Assembly (NCBI GenBank): GCA_004214155.1
Contig: SGYQ01000006.1
Location: 38,184 to 102,183 of the forward strand
DNA from: Burkholderiaceae bacterium
GTDB lineage: Bacteria > Pseudomonadota > Gammaproteobacteria > Burkholderiales > Burkholderiaceae_A
Length of the DNA: 64,000 bases
Direction: 5' to 3'
The notes beneath the pieces were generated by a model. The model was given only the letters and a program-made list of their open reading frames with translations, had not been told where the DNA came from and ran no database searches. Positions within the stretch are counted from its first letter, which is position 1, and every line of letters starts with the position of its first letter. Of the stretch, positions 8,856 through 19,961 are shown piece after piece. A program made the translations under genes and the position numbers.

Positions 8856-9638
8856 ATGATTCGCCGATTTAATGCTTTTTCTGACAATTACATCTGGGGA
8901 ATCGAGAGTCAACAAACTATCTGCATAGTTGACCCCGGCCAGTCATGTGAAGTTCTTAAACACCTTGAGAATAGCGACCAACTCTATTCGATCGGAGCAA
9001 TTTTAGTTACCCACAGACACTATGACCATATTGGTGGCATCAAAGATTTAGTCAATAGTAGATTTGCTGGTTCTGATTTAAAGATTGCATTGAATGAATC
9101 GCCCATATTTAATAAATTACCCATTTTTGGCCCTGCCGATTGCAAAAAGTACGGTGTTGAACATGTTGTTTCTAATGGAGATACTATAAATATCGGCGAT
9201 TATATAGTTGAAATTCTTGATATTCCGGGGCATACAGAACAACATGTAGGTTACCTTTTCAAATCTGTTAACGATCAACTCCGACCAGCTTTTTTCTGCG
9301 GAGATACATTATTCGGTGGTGGCTGCGGAAGAGTGTTGGGTGGAAGTTTGATTGATTTGTATGAATCTCTAAAAAAAATTTCAAAATTACCTCAAGAGAC
9401 ACTCATATACTGCGCACACGAATATACAGAAGCGAACTTAAAGTTTGCAAGAGAGTTTTTCCCAGACAATTCCGAGATACAAAGAAGGTATGTGCAGGTT
9501 AAGAAGCATAGGGAGAAACTGCTACCGACTATTCCAACAGAATTGTCATATGAATTAAAAACAAACCCATACCTTACATGCAAAAGCTTTAACGAATTCA
9601 AAGCAATCAGAATGTCTAAAGATAACTGGAAAGGATAG
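8856..9638 (+). CDS. gloB: Hydroxyacylglutathione hydrolase (glyoxalase II)
   Basis: Hydrolyses S-lactoylglutathione to lactate and glutathione in methylglyoxal detoxification. Metallo-beta-lactamase fold with the dinuclear metal motif THRHYDH (His53, His55, Asp57, His58), further ligands in GHTEQHVGY and CGDTLFGGGCGR, and the glyoxalase II-specific His in YCAHEYTEANLKFA. At 260 residues it has the usual family length, including the C-terminal substrate-binding region (KTNPYLTC). mltD begins directly after its stop, so the two are cotranscribed. Confidence 0.95.
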   Translation: MIRRFNAFSDNYIWGIESQQTICIVDPGQSCEVLKHLENSDQLYSIGAILVTHRHYDHIGGIKDLVNSRFAGSDLKIALNESPIFNKLPIFGPADCKKYGVEHVVSNGDTINIGDYIVEILDIPGHTEQHVGYLFKSVNDQLRPAFFCGDTLFGGGCGRVLGGSLIDLYESLKKISKLPQETLIYCAHEYTEANLKFAREFFPDNSEIQRRYVQVKKHREKLLPTIPTELSYELKTNPYLTCKSFNEFKAIRMSKDNWKG

Positions 9639-11219
9639 GTGTTGTTAATAAAAAAGAATCTCGTCTTATTGTGTACACTATTTGTAATATTTGCATTATC
9701 GGGATGTACTTCGAGTAGTATTTTTCTGATAAAGGATCAGCCTGGAATTACTCCCAACATAAAAGCTGGGAAATCAGTCAACGCTAATGATGAAGATGTT
9801 GATAAAAAGAAAACTGAGAAGTCTGCTGACATAAAGCAAGAAGTCAAATCAAGAAATATTGACGTAGCTGCCAATCAAAACATTTTCGATGAGATAAAAG
9901 AAAACTTTAGACTGCCCAGTTTATCGTCAAAGCGAGTAAATCGACAAGTTAAAGTGTTTACTAGGAATCCACAATATTTAAACAGAATGTTTGGTCGGAG
10001 TAAAAAGTATCTTCATTTCATTTACTCCGAAGTCAAGGCTAGAAAACTACCATCAGAATTAGCATTACTTCCATTTGTGGAAAGTGCCTATAATCCTCAC
10101 GCCACATCGCGGGCTAATGCGGCTGGTCTCTGGCAGTTTATTCCCGCAACTGGCCGTCGATATGACCTTGAGCAGACATGGTGGAGTGATGAAAGAAGAA
10201 CTGTAATTGATTCTACTCTAGCCGCATTAGATTACCTCGAATATTTGCATAAACTAAAAGGTGGGGACTGGTTTCATGCACTTGCCTCTTACAATTGGGG
10301 GGAACGTTCTGTAAGAAAAGCTATCGAGAGAAATAAAAGGGCTAGAAAGAAAACAAACTATTCAAGTTTAAGAATGCCGCGCGAGACCCGCAATTATGTG
10401 CCAAAATTGTTAGCCATGAGAGAGATTGTTAATAATCCTTCTAAATATCGAATTCAAATTCCGACAATTCCAAACACTCCATATTTTAAGTCTTTTCTTA
10501 TAGATAATTCCCTAGATGTAACTTTAATAAGCAAACTCGCCGAAATAGAAACCGATGAATTTTTGGCTCTAAACGCTAATGTTCTTCGCCCTGTGGTAAA
10601 CAAAAAATATACAAAAGATATCCTACTTCCGTACGATAATTATGAAATTTTTAAATCAAATCTCAGGCAATATCAAAAAACTCAAAAAAATCTGGTAGGT
10701 TGGGCCCCACTAAAATTAGAAAAATCGAGTACTCTAAGAGATATTGCAGAAAAGTATGATAACAACGCTGTTACTCTAGCGAAAGCAAATGGAATCCGAT
10801 CTGTAAAAGCAAAGCTTCTAAAGGGTTCCTCAATAATCGTTGCTATGAATGACAAAAACGCTTCGTTCAAAATAGAAAAATTTAGAAAAGCCAGATTAAA
10901 GTTTTTATATCCGGATCATATGTTCTATAAAGTAAAGAAAGGCGATACGTTATCTCACATAGCCGATAAGTATCGAGTTTCTGTAAGAAAATTAAAAAGT
11001 TTAAATAATCTTAGAGGAAGTCTTATTAAAGTGGGGCAGAGGTTAAGGATTCGCAATTCAGACTATGGCGATACAAAAAACACTCATAGAGTTCGTAAAG
11101 GAGAATCCTTATATCAAATTGCTAAACGGTATCGCACTACTGTCGACGAGTTAAAAAGGTTGAATAAGCTCGCATCCGATACTATTGTCTCTGGATCGAA
11201 GCTTATTATTAAAAATTAA
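9639..11219 (+). CDS. mltD: Membrane-bound lytic murein transglycosylase D
   Basis: Periplasmic, lipid-anchored enzyme that cleaves the glycan strand of peptidoglycan. GTG start at 9639 immediately after the gloB stop, preceded by AAAGGA (TTG at 9642 is also possible). A lipoprotein signal ends in the lipobox LSGC near residue 23. The SLT domain carries the catalytic Glu in LLPFVESAYNP and the GLWQFIPATGRRY and ALASYNWGE motifs. Three LysM-type repeats follow: a weak one (STLRDIAEKYDNN...) and two clear ones (VKKGDTLSHIADKY and VRKGESLYQIAKRY). 526 residues, complete. Confidence 0.94.
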   Translation: MLLIKKNLVLLCTLFVIFALSGCTSSSIFLIKDQPGITPNIKAGKSVNANDEDVDKKKTEKSADIKQEVKSRNIDVAANQNIFDEIKENFRLPSLSSKRVNRQVKVFTRNPQYLNRMFGRSKKYLHFIYSEVKARKLPSELALLPFVESAYNPHATSRANAAGLWQFIPATGRRYDLEQTWWSDERRTVIDSTLAALDYLEYLHKLKGGDWFHALASYNWGERSVRKAIERNKRARKKTNYSSLRMPRETRNYVPKLLAMREIVNNPSKYRIQIPTIPNTPYFKSFLIDNSLDVTLISKLAEIETDEFLALNANVLRPVVNKKYTKDILLPYDNYEIFKSNLRQYQKTQKNLVGWAPLKLEKSSTLRDIAEKYDNNAVTLAKANGIRSVKAKLLKGSSIIVAMNDKNASFKIEKFRKARLKFLYPDHMFYKVKKGDTLSHIADKYRVSVRKLKSLNNLRGSLIKVGQRLRIRNSDYGDTKNTHRVRKGESLYQIAKRYRTTVDELKRLNKLASDTIVSGSKLIIKN

Positions 11220-11243
11220 TCTTGATGACTTTGATGACTATTC

Positions 11244-12371
11244 TTAACTTTGTACCGTCAGCATACGCAGACTTCTTGAGTATTCTTGTAGGACTTTAAC
11301 GCCACTCATCTCAGCTTTTTTACACCAATTTTGAAGTGCTACCACAATTTGTTCGACCGAAGACGTTCGTTGGTTATGCCATATTTTTTCGAAGTCATCC
11401 CTCAGCGAGATAATCAACAGTAACTGAGAAGATAAAACATCTCTCTTTGCAGTTTCAGAGGATAGTGAAAGCAAATTTTTCTCCTTGTTATACCTCCGAG
11501 ACAATTTGCGCACTAGTTTGTGTAGCTTTTGAAATAATTCGTATTTCGCGGCTAGAATTGCCTCTACCGTATCCTCATCTATTATATTTTTCGCCGGATC
11601 ATATGTAGGGTTTTTATGGACAGTTCGTATCTCTGCAAGACCGAAAAATTCAAAGAGTTTAATGTACAACCAACCTATATCAAATTCGTACCATTTACTA
11701 GATAATTTGGGACTTGTGGCGTGAGAGTGATGATTATTATGCAACTCCTCTCCTCCGATTAAAATCCCTAGTGGAAAGATATTGCGACTAGCGTCCGGAG
11801 TCTTAAAATTTCTGTATCCCACAAAATGCCCGATTCCGTTAATAACACCAGCAGCAAAGAAAGGAATCCACATCATTTGTATTGCCCAAATCGCAACGCC
11901 GATTATGCCGAAAAGACAAAAATCGATGACTAACATACTACCTACCCCCCAAACAGAATGTTTGCTGTATATGTGTCTTTCTACCCAGTCATCGGGTGTG
12001 CCATGGCCGTACTTTTCTATGCATTTTTTATCCTTGGCAGTTTCTCTGTATAGCTCGGTACCACTCCATAAAACTGTCGAAATTCCTTTAACCTGGGGGC
12101 TGTGAGGATCTCCCTTACTCTCACATTTAGCATGGTGTTTCCTATGTATTGCTGCCCATTCTTTTGTAACCATACCCGTGGTAAGCCATAACCAGAATCT
12201 AAAAAAATGAGAAATAGCTGGACTAAGTTTGAGCGATCGATGGGCTTGACATCGATGCAAGAATACCGTCACCGCCACAATGGTAATGTGAGTCATACAA
12301 AATGTATAAATGATTATGCTACTCAATTCCGCCTTACTGATTCCGTAGCTGATAAAGTCCACCAAACTCAT
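11244..12371 (-). CDS. Delta-9-type acyl-CoA/acyl-lipid fatty acid desaturase
   Basis: Membrane di-iron desaturase that introduces a cis double bond into saturated acyl chains. Three histidine boxes are visible: HRCQAH (about residues 39-44), HRKHH (about 76-80) and HNNHH (about 211-215). Four hydrophobic segments lie between them. A helical, charged C-terminal extension of ~120 residues (ends near LQEYSRSLRML) follows the catalytic domain; I recall similar tails in proteobacterial desaturases. Monocistronic or the last gene after rsmB, which ends 63 bases upstream on the same strand. Probably adjusts membrane fluidity. Confidence 0.9.
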   Translation of the reverse strand: MSLVDFISYGISKAELSSIIIYTFCMTHITIVAVTVFLHRCQAHRSLKLSPAISHFFRFWLWLTTGMVTKEWAAIHRKHHAKCESKGDPHSPQVKGISTVLWSGTELYRETAKDKKCIEKYGHGTPDDWVERHIYSKHSVWGVGSMLVIDFCLFGIIGVAIWAIQMMWIPFFAAGVINGIGHFVGYRNFKTPDASRNIFPLGILIGGEELHNNHHSHATSPKLSSKWYEFDIGWLYIKLFEFFGLAEIRTVHKNPTYDPAKNIIDEDTVEAILAAKYELFQKLHKLVRKLSRRYNKEKNLLSLSSETAKRDVLSSQLLLIISLRDDFEKIWHNQRTSSVEQIVVALQNWCKKAEMSGVKVLQEYSRSLRMLTVQS

Positions 12372-12434
12372 AATTTCCCTAACTTATATAATGATTGTTC
12401 TAATTATACCGCCAATCCTGCTATCGCACGACAT

Positions 12435-13781
12435 TTAAGAAGACTTCCCTTGCCGAACAAATTTGTGGAAATAAAAGCTATATTTCGAAACAGGAGAACT
12501 GTAAAGCAACGCGCCCTTACTAACACCCTCTTCAATCCAAGGATCTAACTCTTTTCTTACTTTCGCTGAGAAACAACGATCTAACCCAACGGAGTCAAAA
12601 TCCTCATTTTTTTTCAAAAACTCCTCCGTTACGATGTCGTTTTCTTCCTCAAAAATACTGCACGTCGAATAAACTAAAAAACCTCCCTTTGCAACGCAGG
12701 AAGCAGCTTTGTTTAATATCTTACTTTGATTTCCCTTATACTCTGCCAATTTTTTCCTTGTTAACTGCCATTTAAGGTGTGGAAACTGTCCAAAAGTTCC
12801 CGAACCTGAGCACGGGACATCTACTAATACAGATGAGGCTCGCTGAGAAAGATTTTCTATTTTTGAATCCCCTAAAGAGGATACAACCAACGGACAAAGA
12901 TTTGTCACACCAGCACGTTTTGCCCTTTTATTCAACTCATCGATCCGTTTTGACGATACATCTACAGCATAGATAAGCCCGGTATTTTTCATCATTACAC
13001 TCGACGCGAGGGCCTTGCCACCAGCACCACAACAAAAATCTATAACCAGTGAGTATGGCTTAGGATTTAACAGCTTTACAATGAGTTGACTTCCAAAATC
13101 TTGAATTTCGATAAGACCTTCTCTGTAAGCATCGAACTTCGATATCTTAATTTTATTACTTATGTACAAACAATTAGAAATAATTGGTGAAACCTCATTT
13201 TCCACGCCCCATAGACTAAGTCTCTTCGATATTTCTCCGACCTTGGACTTGCCAGTATTAACTCTCAAACAGACGAAATCGCGCTTTTTGCTACTACACA
13301 ATGCTCGAAGGGCGTTATCATTTCCCTTTTTTTCAGCGAGATTTTTTACAATCCAAACAGGGTAGCTAAAACGAATTGAAACCTTTGAGTAATCAGGAAA
13401 AAAACCATTTTCAAAAAGCTCAAACCTTTTAAAGGCATTTAAAGTTCCTCGGCTTCTCATATTCAAAGCAAGATTATCAGATGAATTCCATATAACCGTA
13501 GCCAACTTAAGTACTGCACAAATTACCGTGGAAAATTTTTTTTGGTTATTACTTCCTAGCACAGAGAAAAAAAGCCTTTTTTTATGATGCAAAACAAAAA
13601 AAACTATATCAACTATCGCTTCCCTCTGAACCTTACCTGGCCTTCTTACCTCAAAGAATTCTTTTATTTCAACATTTGGAGATCTTTTAGATATCAGAAC
13701 TTTAGTTAAAAGTCTTAATACTATATGTTCGTCAATATCCAGTAACTCATTTTTTGTAATTTTTAATGTTGATGGCTCCAA
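12435..13781 (-). CDS. rsmB: RsmB/NOP-family 16S rRNA (cytosine-C5) methyltransferase
   Basis: Transfers methyl from SAM to a cytosine C5 in rRNA, forming a Cys-linked intermediate. The SAM site is DFCCGAGGKALA; the two mechanism cysteines lie in VDVPCSGSGTFG and YSTCSIFEEEND. The N-terminal ~150 residues match poorly to the NusB-like RNA-binding domain of E. coli RsmB, so the exact target (C967 by analogy) is less certain than the chemistry. purN lies 12 bases upstream on the same strand, a pairing I recall from other betaproteobacteria. 448 residues. Confidence 0.82.
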   Translation of the reverse strand: MEPSTLKITKNELLDIDEHIVLRLLTKVLISKRSPNVEIKEFFEVRRPGKVQREAIVDIVFFVLHHKKRLFFSVLGSNNQKKFSTVICAVLKLATVIWNSSDNLALNMRSRGTLNAFKRFELFENGFFPDYSKVSIRFSYPVWIVKNLAEKKGNDNALRALCSSKKRDFVCLRVNTGKSKVGEISKRLSLWGVENEVSPIISNCLYISNKIKISKFDAYREGLIEIQDFGSQLIVKLLNPKPYSLVIDFCCGAGGKALASSVMMKNTGLIYAVDVSSKRIDELNKRAKRAGVTNLCPLVVSSLGDSKIENLSQRASSVLVDVPCSGSGTFGQFPHLKWQLTRKKLAEYKGNQSKILNKAASCVAKGGFLVYSTCSIFEEENDIVTEEFLKKNEDFDSVGLDRCFSAKVRKELDPWIEEGVSKGALLYSSPVSKYSFYFHKFVRQGKSS

Positions 13782-13793
13782 TTTGTTGCTTGC

Positions 13794-14465
13794 CTAAAAA
13801 TCGTAAAATAATTTAAACTCTTCCAGAAACCAGCGCTCGCAATTTTCAACATGATTCCACTTGTCTCCCTCTCGAATAACTTTGCCACTCAAAACGGCTC
13901 CAATAGAAAGTGGGAAAATAAAGTGCTCCAAAGCTAGCACTTTTTTTTCTAAAGTTTCTTTGGTATCAAAAGTGGCTACACTAATCGCAGCCTGACAAAT
14001 TATCGGTCCCTCATCAACTCCAGAAGAGAGTGAATGCACAGTTGCCCCATGCTTCCTGACATTCTCATCCAAAACTCTCTGGTGGGTATTTAAACCCTTA
14101 AATTCGGGTAACAAAGAAGGATGTACGTTTATCATTAAATGGAATAATCCGGAAAATAATTTGGCGTCTAGAATTACCATAAACCCAGCTAAAACAATAA
14201 TATCGGGAACATAGGTTTTGATTTTTTTAAACAACTCAGATTGGAAAGCATCTTTCCCTAACTTTGCCCTATCTAATAATTCACCCTTAATGCCAAGATC
14301 TCTGGCTTTTAATATGCCTTCACAGGGCCGATCAGAAATTACGCTTAGAAAGTCAACAGGCCACTCAAAGCGTCGACATGTCTTTATAATAGAGACCATG
14401 TTTGACCCTCTTCCCGATACCAGAATCAAAATCTTGTGTTTTTTACTAAATTGCACCATAACCAT
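13794..14465 (-). CDS. purN: Phosphoribosylglycinamide formyltransferase
   Basis: Third step of de novo purine synthesis: formyl transfer from 10-formyl-tetrahydrofolate to GAR. Visible motifs are the phosphate loop SGRGSNM near the N-terminus, the catalytic Asn/His in INVHPSLLPEFKG and the Asp in GVDEGPIICQ. 223 residues, normal length. Two ATG codons (14465 and 14459) are possible starts. The start is only 11 bases from the divergent ribF start, so its promoter must lie within ribF coding sequence or overlap it. Confidence 0.95.
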   Translation of the reverse strand: MVMVQFSKKHKILILVSGRGSNMVSIIKTCRRFEWPVDFLSVISDRPCEGILKARDLGIKGELLDRAKLGKDAFQSELFKKIKTYVPDIIVLAGFMVILDAKLFSGLFHLMINVHPSLLPEFKGLNTHQRVLDENVRKHGATVHSLSSGVDEGPIICQAAISVATFDTKETLEKKVLALEHFIFPLSIGAVLSGKVIREGDKWNHVENCERWFLEEFKLFYDF

Positions 14466-14476
14466 ATTGTAGGATC

Positions 14477-15439
14477 ATGAAGCAGATAAGATACGGAAAA
14501 ATTAAAAAATTTGATGATAAGAAAAGAATATTGACTATCGGAAATTTTGACGGAGTCCATCTAGGACACCAAACTATACTAAGACATTGTGTTCAAAATG
14601 CTCGAAAACTCGCACTAAAGAGCAGTGTGCTTACTTTCTACCCGCATCCGAAAGAGTTTTTCAATGTACAACCAAACCAAGAGTGTGTACAAACGTTGAG
14701 GGATAAATCGAGAGAAATTTTATCTAAAGGAATTGATGAAATAATTTTTGCTCGTTTCGACAAAAGGCTTGCATGTACAACTTCGCATGACTTCATTGTG
14801 AATGTATTAGCTACCAATCTTGGAGTAAAAGAACTAGTAGTTGGTTCCGATTTTCGATTTGGAAGAAATCGTACTGGGGATGTATCAATGTTGATAGATC
14901 AGGGCGCCAAATCAGGATTTTCCACCACTATTATTCCAGAAGTATCTTTTAAAAACATGAAAATGTCGAGTAGTTCATTACGAAATATGGCAAAAAATGG
15001 AGATTTTAGCTCAGTAGAAAATATGCGACGAGCAACACTAAAATTGACAGGGCACGTTTGTCACGGAAATAAGCTGGGAAGAACACTTAACTTCCCTACT
15101 GCTAATATCAAAGTTCCGAAAAATTTGTGCTTTAGCGGTATCTTCATCGTTAGGGTAATTGATAATTCCCCAGATAGGGCATTTGATCAGAAATGGGGTA
15201 TCGCAAATATTGGAACTCGTCCTGTCCTAGAGACTAATAATGAAAAGTTACTTGAGGTATATGTGTTAGACTGGTCGGGCGATGTTTACGGCCATTTGCT
15301 ATCCTTGGAAATGATTAAAAAGATTAGAGAAGAAAAATATTTCAAGAACCTCGAAGAACTAAAATTAAAAATGGTGGAAGATGAAAAAATAGCGCGAGAA
15401 TATATAAGTGAGTATGATGAGCAAAAACAAAAAAGTTAA
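14477..15439 (+). CDS. ribF: Bifunctional riboflavin kinase / FAD synthetase
   Basis: Converts riboflavin to FMN and FMN to FAD. The N-terminal nucleotidyltransferase domain has [11 protein letters not shown] and TFYPHP; the C-terminal riboflavin kinase domain begins at about residue 185 with [20 protein letters not shown]. 320 residues, complete. No FMN riboswitch is visible upstream because only 11 bases separate it from purN. The end overlaps the ileS start by 23 bases, and ribF-ileS-lspA is a widespread proteobacterial operon. Confidence 0.96.
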   Translation: MKQIRYGKIKKFDDKKRILTIGNFDGVHLGHQTILRHCVQNARKLALKSSVLTFYPHPKEFFNVQPNQECVQTLRDKSREILSKGIDEIIFARFDKRLACTTSHDFIVNVLATNLGVKELVVGSDFRFGRNRTGDVSMLIDQGAKSGFSTTIIPEVSFKNMKMSSSSLRNMAKNGDFSSVENMRRATLKLTGHVCHGNKLGRTLNFPTANIKVPKNLCFSGIFIVRVIDNSPDRAFDQKWGIANIGTRPVLETNNEKLLEVYVLDWSGDVYGHLLSLEMIKKIREEKYFKNLEELKLKMVEDEKIAREYISEYDEQKQKS

Positions 15440-18254
15440 CGATTATAGTCATACGCTAAACCTACCTTCGTCGAAATTTCCTATGAGAGGTAATCTCGCA
15501 AAACGTGAACCAGTCTGGTTAAAAGAATGGTTAAAAAATGATTTTTATGGTTTAACACGTAAGGAATTTTCAGGAAGGCCCAAATTTATTTTGCATGACG
15601 GACCTCCTTATGCGAACGGTGAAATTCATATCGGTCATGCAGTCAATAAAATCCTCAAAGATATAATAATAAAAACCAAGACCCTAGCTGGTTTCGATGC
15701 TCCTTACGTTCCTGGTTGGGATTGTCATGGCATGCCAATTGAAATCCAAATTGAAAAAACATACGGTAAAAATCTGAGTCCGGTTGAGGTGATGCAACTA
15801 TCTAGGGATTATGCAAGACAGCAGATTACTAAACAGAAAACTGACTTTGTTCGATTGGGAGTTCTAGGCGACTGGGAAAATGCCTACTTAACTATGGATT
15901 CTAAAATTGAATCCTCTGAAACCAGGGCTCTAGCAGAGATATACAAAAAAGGTTTTATGTACAGAGGCATTAAACCTGTAAATTGGTGTTTTGATTGCAA
16001 ATCAGCTTTAGCAGAAGCAGAAATAGAATATGGGGATAAGGATACATTTGCAATTTTAGTTCTTTTTCCCATTCCAAGAAAAGAACTCGGTAACCTTAAA
16101 AAAGTTTTTGGAATCTCTGATCTATCTATTAATGGTGGCGCAGTAGCATGGACTACAACTCCATGGACAATTCCTGCTAATCAGGCTTTGAATGTAAACC
16201 CCAATGCGGAATATGCAATTTTTAAAACTCAAGCAAACCCTCATAATATTGATTGGTTAATCTTAGCTACAAATTTGAGGGATAAATTGAGAGAAAAAAT
16301 TCCATACATAGGAGAGCCTATCGGAAAGATTCCTGGAAAAAAACTTAAAAACTTAAGATTCTCACATCCTCTGAGCAAGTTAGGTGGGGCATATGATAGA
16401 GAGGCAGTATGCATAGACGCAGAGTACGTAGACCTAGAATCGGGGACTGGTGTTGTTCATTGCGCACCCGCACATGGCCTAGATGATTTCATATCGTACA
16501 AGAATGGAGGTTTGTCCAATTTCCCTATACTTAACTTGGTGAGCGAAACTGGTTTCTTCCATGAACATGTAGAAAAATTCTCAGGACATAAAATCTGGGA
16601 TGCAAACAAAAGAATTTTAGAAACGCTAGAAGAATGTAAAACGCTTTTAGATATTGAGAAAATCAATCACAGTACCATGCACTGCTGGAGGCACAAAAGC
16701 GCAACAATATATAGAGCCACTGAACAATGGTTTATCTCAATGGATACAAAAGGCCAAAACAACGTTTCACTCAGGGAAACAGCGCTTCAAGAGATAGACA
16801 AGGTTATGTTTATTCCGGCATGGGGCAAAAACCGGCTAACGTCAATGATAGAAAAAAGACCCGACTGGACAATTTCTAGGCAAAGATACTGGGGAGTACC
16901 GATTCCCTTTACATTCGAAAAAGAGTCAAATAAAAAAGGGGGTTCGAAAGCAGTTCCTCATTTCGATGAAGCTGAAAAGCTTATAAATAAGTTTGGAGTT
17001 GAGGGATGGCACGATTTCAAGCCTGAACAAATCTCTGGTAAGGATGGGAAGCTGGAGAAAAGTATTGATACACTTGACGTCTGGTTTGATTCAGGTACGA
17101 CGCAATACTCAGTATTACAAGGTACACACAAGGATATTTTGTCTTTTCCAGCCGACCTTTACCTAGAGGGAAGTGATCAGCACAGAGGGTGGTTTCATTC
17201 TTCACTATTAACGAGTTGCATGTTGAACGGAAAGGCTCCATATAAAGCTTTGCTTACCCATGGCTTCGTAGTTGATGGGCAGGGAAAAAAAATGTCAAAA
17301 TCGCAAGGAAATGTCATAAGTCCACAGGAAATTTGCAATAAGTACGGGGCCGACATATTGCGACTATGGACTGCCTCTACCGACTACTCTGGAGAGCTAA
17401 ATATTTCTGAAACGATTATTCAAAGAACAATTGAGTCATATAGAAGAATTCGGAATACACTCTCCTTTCTTATTGGAAATATCAGTGATTACAATCATAA
17501 CGATGCCTCTCCTCCAGCACTTGATGCATTAGATAAATATATCTTACACACTACAAAAGTAACGCAAGAAGCTGTTATTTCTGATTTCGAAAGTTACAGT
17601 TTCCATAAAGCCATTTCAAAATTAATTCAATTTTGCAGTGATGATCTGAGTGCTTTCTATTTAGATATTCGAAAGGATTGTCTATATATTTCAGAAAAAA
17701 ATAGTTCTAAGCGAAAAGCTGTTCAGTTTACGCTGTGGCACATTCTCAATAGCCTCATTAAGTTGTTAACACCAATCCTTTCCTTTACGTCGTACGAGGC
17801 ATGGCTATGTATCCAAGAATCATCTAAAAATAAATTCAATTTGTTCTCAGAAAAATTCCATGATATTCCTGGTTCAGAGCAATCACACGAATTTTTAGAC
17901 AACTGGACATGGTTTCGAGAATTTCGCAGTCAAATTCTGAAAGAAATCGAGATAAAACGTGAAAAGGGTCTTATTGGGTCGTCACTCGAAGCGGAGGTTT
18001 TGATTGAAACAGACTCCAGCACTGGAAAAAAGTTATTATCGCTAGAGGTTGATCTTAAAACACTTTTTATTACATCTGATGTAGTACTGAATATACAAAA
18101 AATTGATAAATATGAATTAATTGTCACAGTAAATAAGTCACAACATCACAAATGTGAGAGATGTTGGCACCGTTGTTCGACCGTTCCCAATATCGACAGT
18201 GGTCCTAGTCTCTGTAGTAGATGCAAACTACTGGTAGACATTCCTTCAATATGA
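15417..18254 (+). CDS. ileS: Isoleucyl-tRNA synthetase
   Basis: Charges tRNA-Ile; class I synthetase with editing domain. HIGH motif in [21 protein letters not shown] in [11 protein letters not shown], and a C-terminal zinc site with two Cys pairs (CERCWHRC and CSRC). I chose the ATG at 15417: the start then reads MSKNKK..., aligning with E. coli IleS, and AAGTGAG lies just upstream. An ATG at 15414 and a GTG at 15408 are alternatives. About 945 residues. The stop overlaps the lspA start (ATGA). Confidence 0.97.
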   Translation: MSKNKKVNDYSHTLNLPSSKFPMRGNLAKREPVWLKEWLKNDFYGLTRKEFSGRPKFILHDGPPYANGEIHIGHAVNKILKDIIIKTKTLAGFDAPYVPGWDCHGMPIEIQIEKTYGKNLSPVEVMQLSRDYARQQITKQKTDFVRLGVLGDWENAYLTMDSKIESSETRALAEIYKKGFMYRGIKPVNWCFDCKSALAEAEIEYGDKDTFAILVLFPIPRKELGNLKKVFGISDLSINGGAVAWTTTPWTIPANQALNVNPNAEYAIFKTQANPHNIDWLILATNLRDKLREKIPYIGEPIGKIPGKKLKNLRFSHPLSKLGGAYDREAVCIDAEYVDLESGTGVVHCAPAHGLDDFISYKNGGLSNFPILNLVSETGFFHEHVEKFSGHKIWDANKRILETLEECKTLLDIEKINHSTMHCWRHKSATIYRATEQWFISMDTKGQNNVSLRETALQEIDKVMFIPAWGKNRLTSMIEKRPDWTISRQRYWGVPIPFTFEKESNKKGGSKAVPHFDEAEKLINKFGVEGWHDFKPEQISGKDGKLEKSIDTLDVWFDSGTTQYSVLQGTHKDILSFPADLYLEGSDQHRGWFHSSLLTSCMLNGKAPYKALLTHGFVVDGQGKKMSKSQGNVISPQEICNKYGADILRLWTASTDYSGELNISETIIQRTIESYRRIRNTLSFLIGNISDYNHNDASPPALDALDKYILHTTKVTQEAVISDFESYSFHKAISKLIQFCSDDLSAFYLDIRKDCLYISEKNSSKRKAVQFTLWHILNSLIKLLTPILSFTSYEAWLCIQESSKNKFNLFSEKFHDIPGSEQSHEFLDNWTWFREFRSQILKEIEIKREKGLIGSSLEAEVLIETDSSTGKKLLSLEVDLKTLFITSDVVLNIQKIDKYELIVTVNKSQHHKCERCWHRCSTVPNIDSGPSLCSRCKLLVDIPSI

Positions 18255-18757
18255 AAAGCAACAAGTCTAGTAATAATATATACATACTTGCTTTGTTCCT
18301 ATTTGTAATCGTATCAGACCAAATTACTAAAGTTTTAGCTGTAAATAACTTGTCTTATGGCGAAGAGCTTCCCGTTACCTCCAACTTCAACCTTTTTCTA
18401 ATTTTCAATACCGGGGCTGCTTTTAGTATGATGTCGGATGGATTTATATGGCAAAAGATTATTTTAATTTTCTTCCCTGTATTAGTGGTACTCTTCTTTT
18501 TTTATACTACCTATTTCTCAGAACAAAAGCAGCCCTATTTTAAACTCGGTATTTGTTTAATCGCAGGTGGTGCATTTGGCAATCTTATTGATCGAATCCT
18601 TTACGGATATGTTATAGATTTCATAGATTTATACGTCAGCAATTACCATTGGCCAACTTTTAATATTGCAGACTCATCAATCACAATAGGAGCGTGTATA
18701 ATCATATATCACGAAATTAAGAGTACTTTTGCAAGTGAGGTTGTAAAGGATGGTTAA
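18251..18757 (+). CDS. lspA: Lipoprotein signal peptidase (signal peptidase II)
   Basis: Inner-membrane aspartyl protease that removes the signal peptide from diacylglyceryl-modified prolipoproteins. Four hydrophobic segments; the catalytic Asp residues are in [15 protein letters not shown] and [11 protein letters not shown]. Start ATG 18251 overlaps the ileS stop (ATGA), giving 168 residues, a normal length. The partner enzyme Lgt is encoded at 57.5 kb. Confidence 0.95.
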   Translation: MKSNKSSNNIYILALFLFVIVSDQITKVLAVNNLSYGEELPVTSNFNLFLIFNTGAAFSMMSDGFIWQKIILIFFPVLVVLFFFYTTYFSEQKQPYFKLGICLIAGGAFGNLIDRILYGYVIDFIDLYVSNYHWPTFNIADSSITIGACIIIYHEIKSTFASEVVKDG

Positions 18758-19961
18758 AATCTTACTCGGCATTACTGGGGGTATCGCGTCATATAAAAGT
18801 TGTGAACTAATTAGACTATTGCGTCAAAATAAGATTGATTGCAAGGTATGTATGACTAAAAATGCAAGAGAATTTGTAACTGCATTAACGATTGAAACAC
18901 TATCTAAGAATCAAGTCATTAACGATCAGCATTTAGATTCGAACTCACAAATAGTTCATACACAGTATTCAAAGGAGTATGACCTATTAGTAGTCGCCCC
19001 TGCAACGGCAAACTTCATAGCAAAGCTAGCAAACGGTATTTGCGATGATTCATTAACGAATCTTTGTGCCGCCCGCGCTACTGAGCTTTTAGTAGTACCC
19101 GCAATGAACGTGAACATGTGGAAAAATCCTGCGAACCTACGAAATATAGAGCTTCTTAAGAAAGATAATATACATATTCTTGGACCAGCAAATGGAATAC
19201 AAGCCTGCGGTGATGTGGGGAATGGGCGAATGGAGGAGCCGAAAGAAATTGTCAAAAAAGTTCTTGAGCTAGTTCAACCTAAAAACCCTGTTAGGAATAG
19301 CAAAAGAATTCTAATTACAGCAGGGCCAACCATTGAAAAAATTGATCCGGTAAGAGCTATTACTAATTTTTCATCCGGGAAAATGGGTTTTGCTCTTGCT
19401 CAGGAGGCTCGTAAACTAGGAGCTTACGTGAAAATGATTACGGGGCCAGTGAATCTTCCTGATCCTCACGGAGTTGACATTACACGTGTAGAGACTGGAG
19501 TTGAAATGCATTCACAGGTAATGAATGTTTGTAAAGAAATGAAAATAGATCTTTTTATTGCTGCTGCGGCTGTCGCCGATTGGAAAGCTGTTTGCAAATC
19601 GGAAAAGTTAAAAAAAGATTCAAATGCTCTCTCGGAGATTAAATGGGAATTAAATCCAGACATAGCTTTCGATGTGAGCACGCTTCCGCAAAACCGAAGA
19701 CCTATTACAGTTGGATTTGCTGCAGAAACAGAAGAGATAATTAAGATTTCTGACAAATTAGAGAAAAAAAGAAAAAAAAAGAAACTGGATATGCTGATAG
19801 CAAACAAAGTTCCTGAAAGTTTTAATAGCGAGAACATAGAAGTAAACTTTATACAAAAAGATAAACCTGTTTGGATCTGTAAAGGAACAAAAAACCACGT
19901 TGCTAAAATAATATTGGAAACAACACAAGGGATGATGAGTAACAATGCAAATCAAAGTTAA
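18750..19961 (+). CDS. coaBC: Phosphopantothenoylcysteine decarboxylase / phosphopantothenate-cysteine ligase
   Basis: Two consecutive steps of coenzyme A synthesis. The N-terminal flavoprotein domain (CoaC) has [27 protein letters not shown], the PAMNVNMW motif and the substrate-clamp Cys in [14 protein letters not shown]. The C-terminal ligase domain (CoaB) begins with [18 protein letters not shown]. The ligase part carries a basic run (KKRKKKKLD) near residue 340. 403 residues. It overlaps lspA by 8 bases and dut by 17. Confidence 0.96.
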   Translation: MVKILLGITGGIASYKSCELIRLLRQNKIDCKVCMTKNAREFVTALTIETLSKNQVINDQHLDSNSQIVHTQYSKEYDLLVVAPATANFIAKLANGICDDSLTNLCAARATELLVVPAMNVNMWKNPANLRNIELLKKDNIHILGPANGIQACGDVGNGRMEEPKEIVKKVLELVQPKNPVRNSKRILITAGPTIEKIDPVRAITNFSSGKMGFALAQEARKLGAYVKMITGPVNLPDPHGVDITRVETGVEMHSQVMNVCKEMKIDLFIAAAAVADWKAVCKSEKLKKDSNALSEIKWELNPDIAFDVSTLPQNRRPITVGFAAETEEIIKISDKLEKKRKKKKLDMLIANKVPESFNSENIEVNFIQKDKPVWICKGTKNHVAKIILETTQGMMSNNANQS

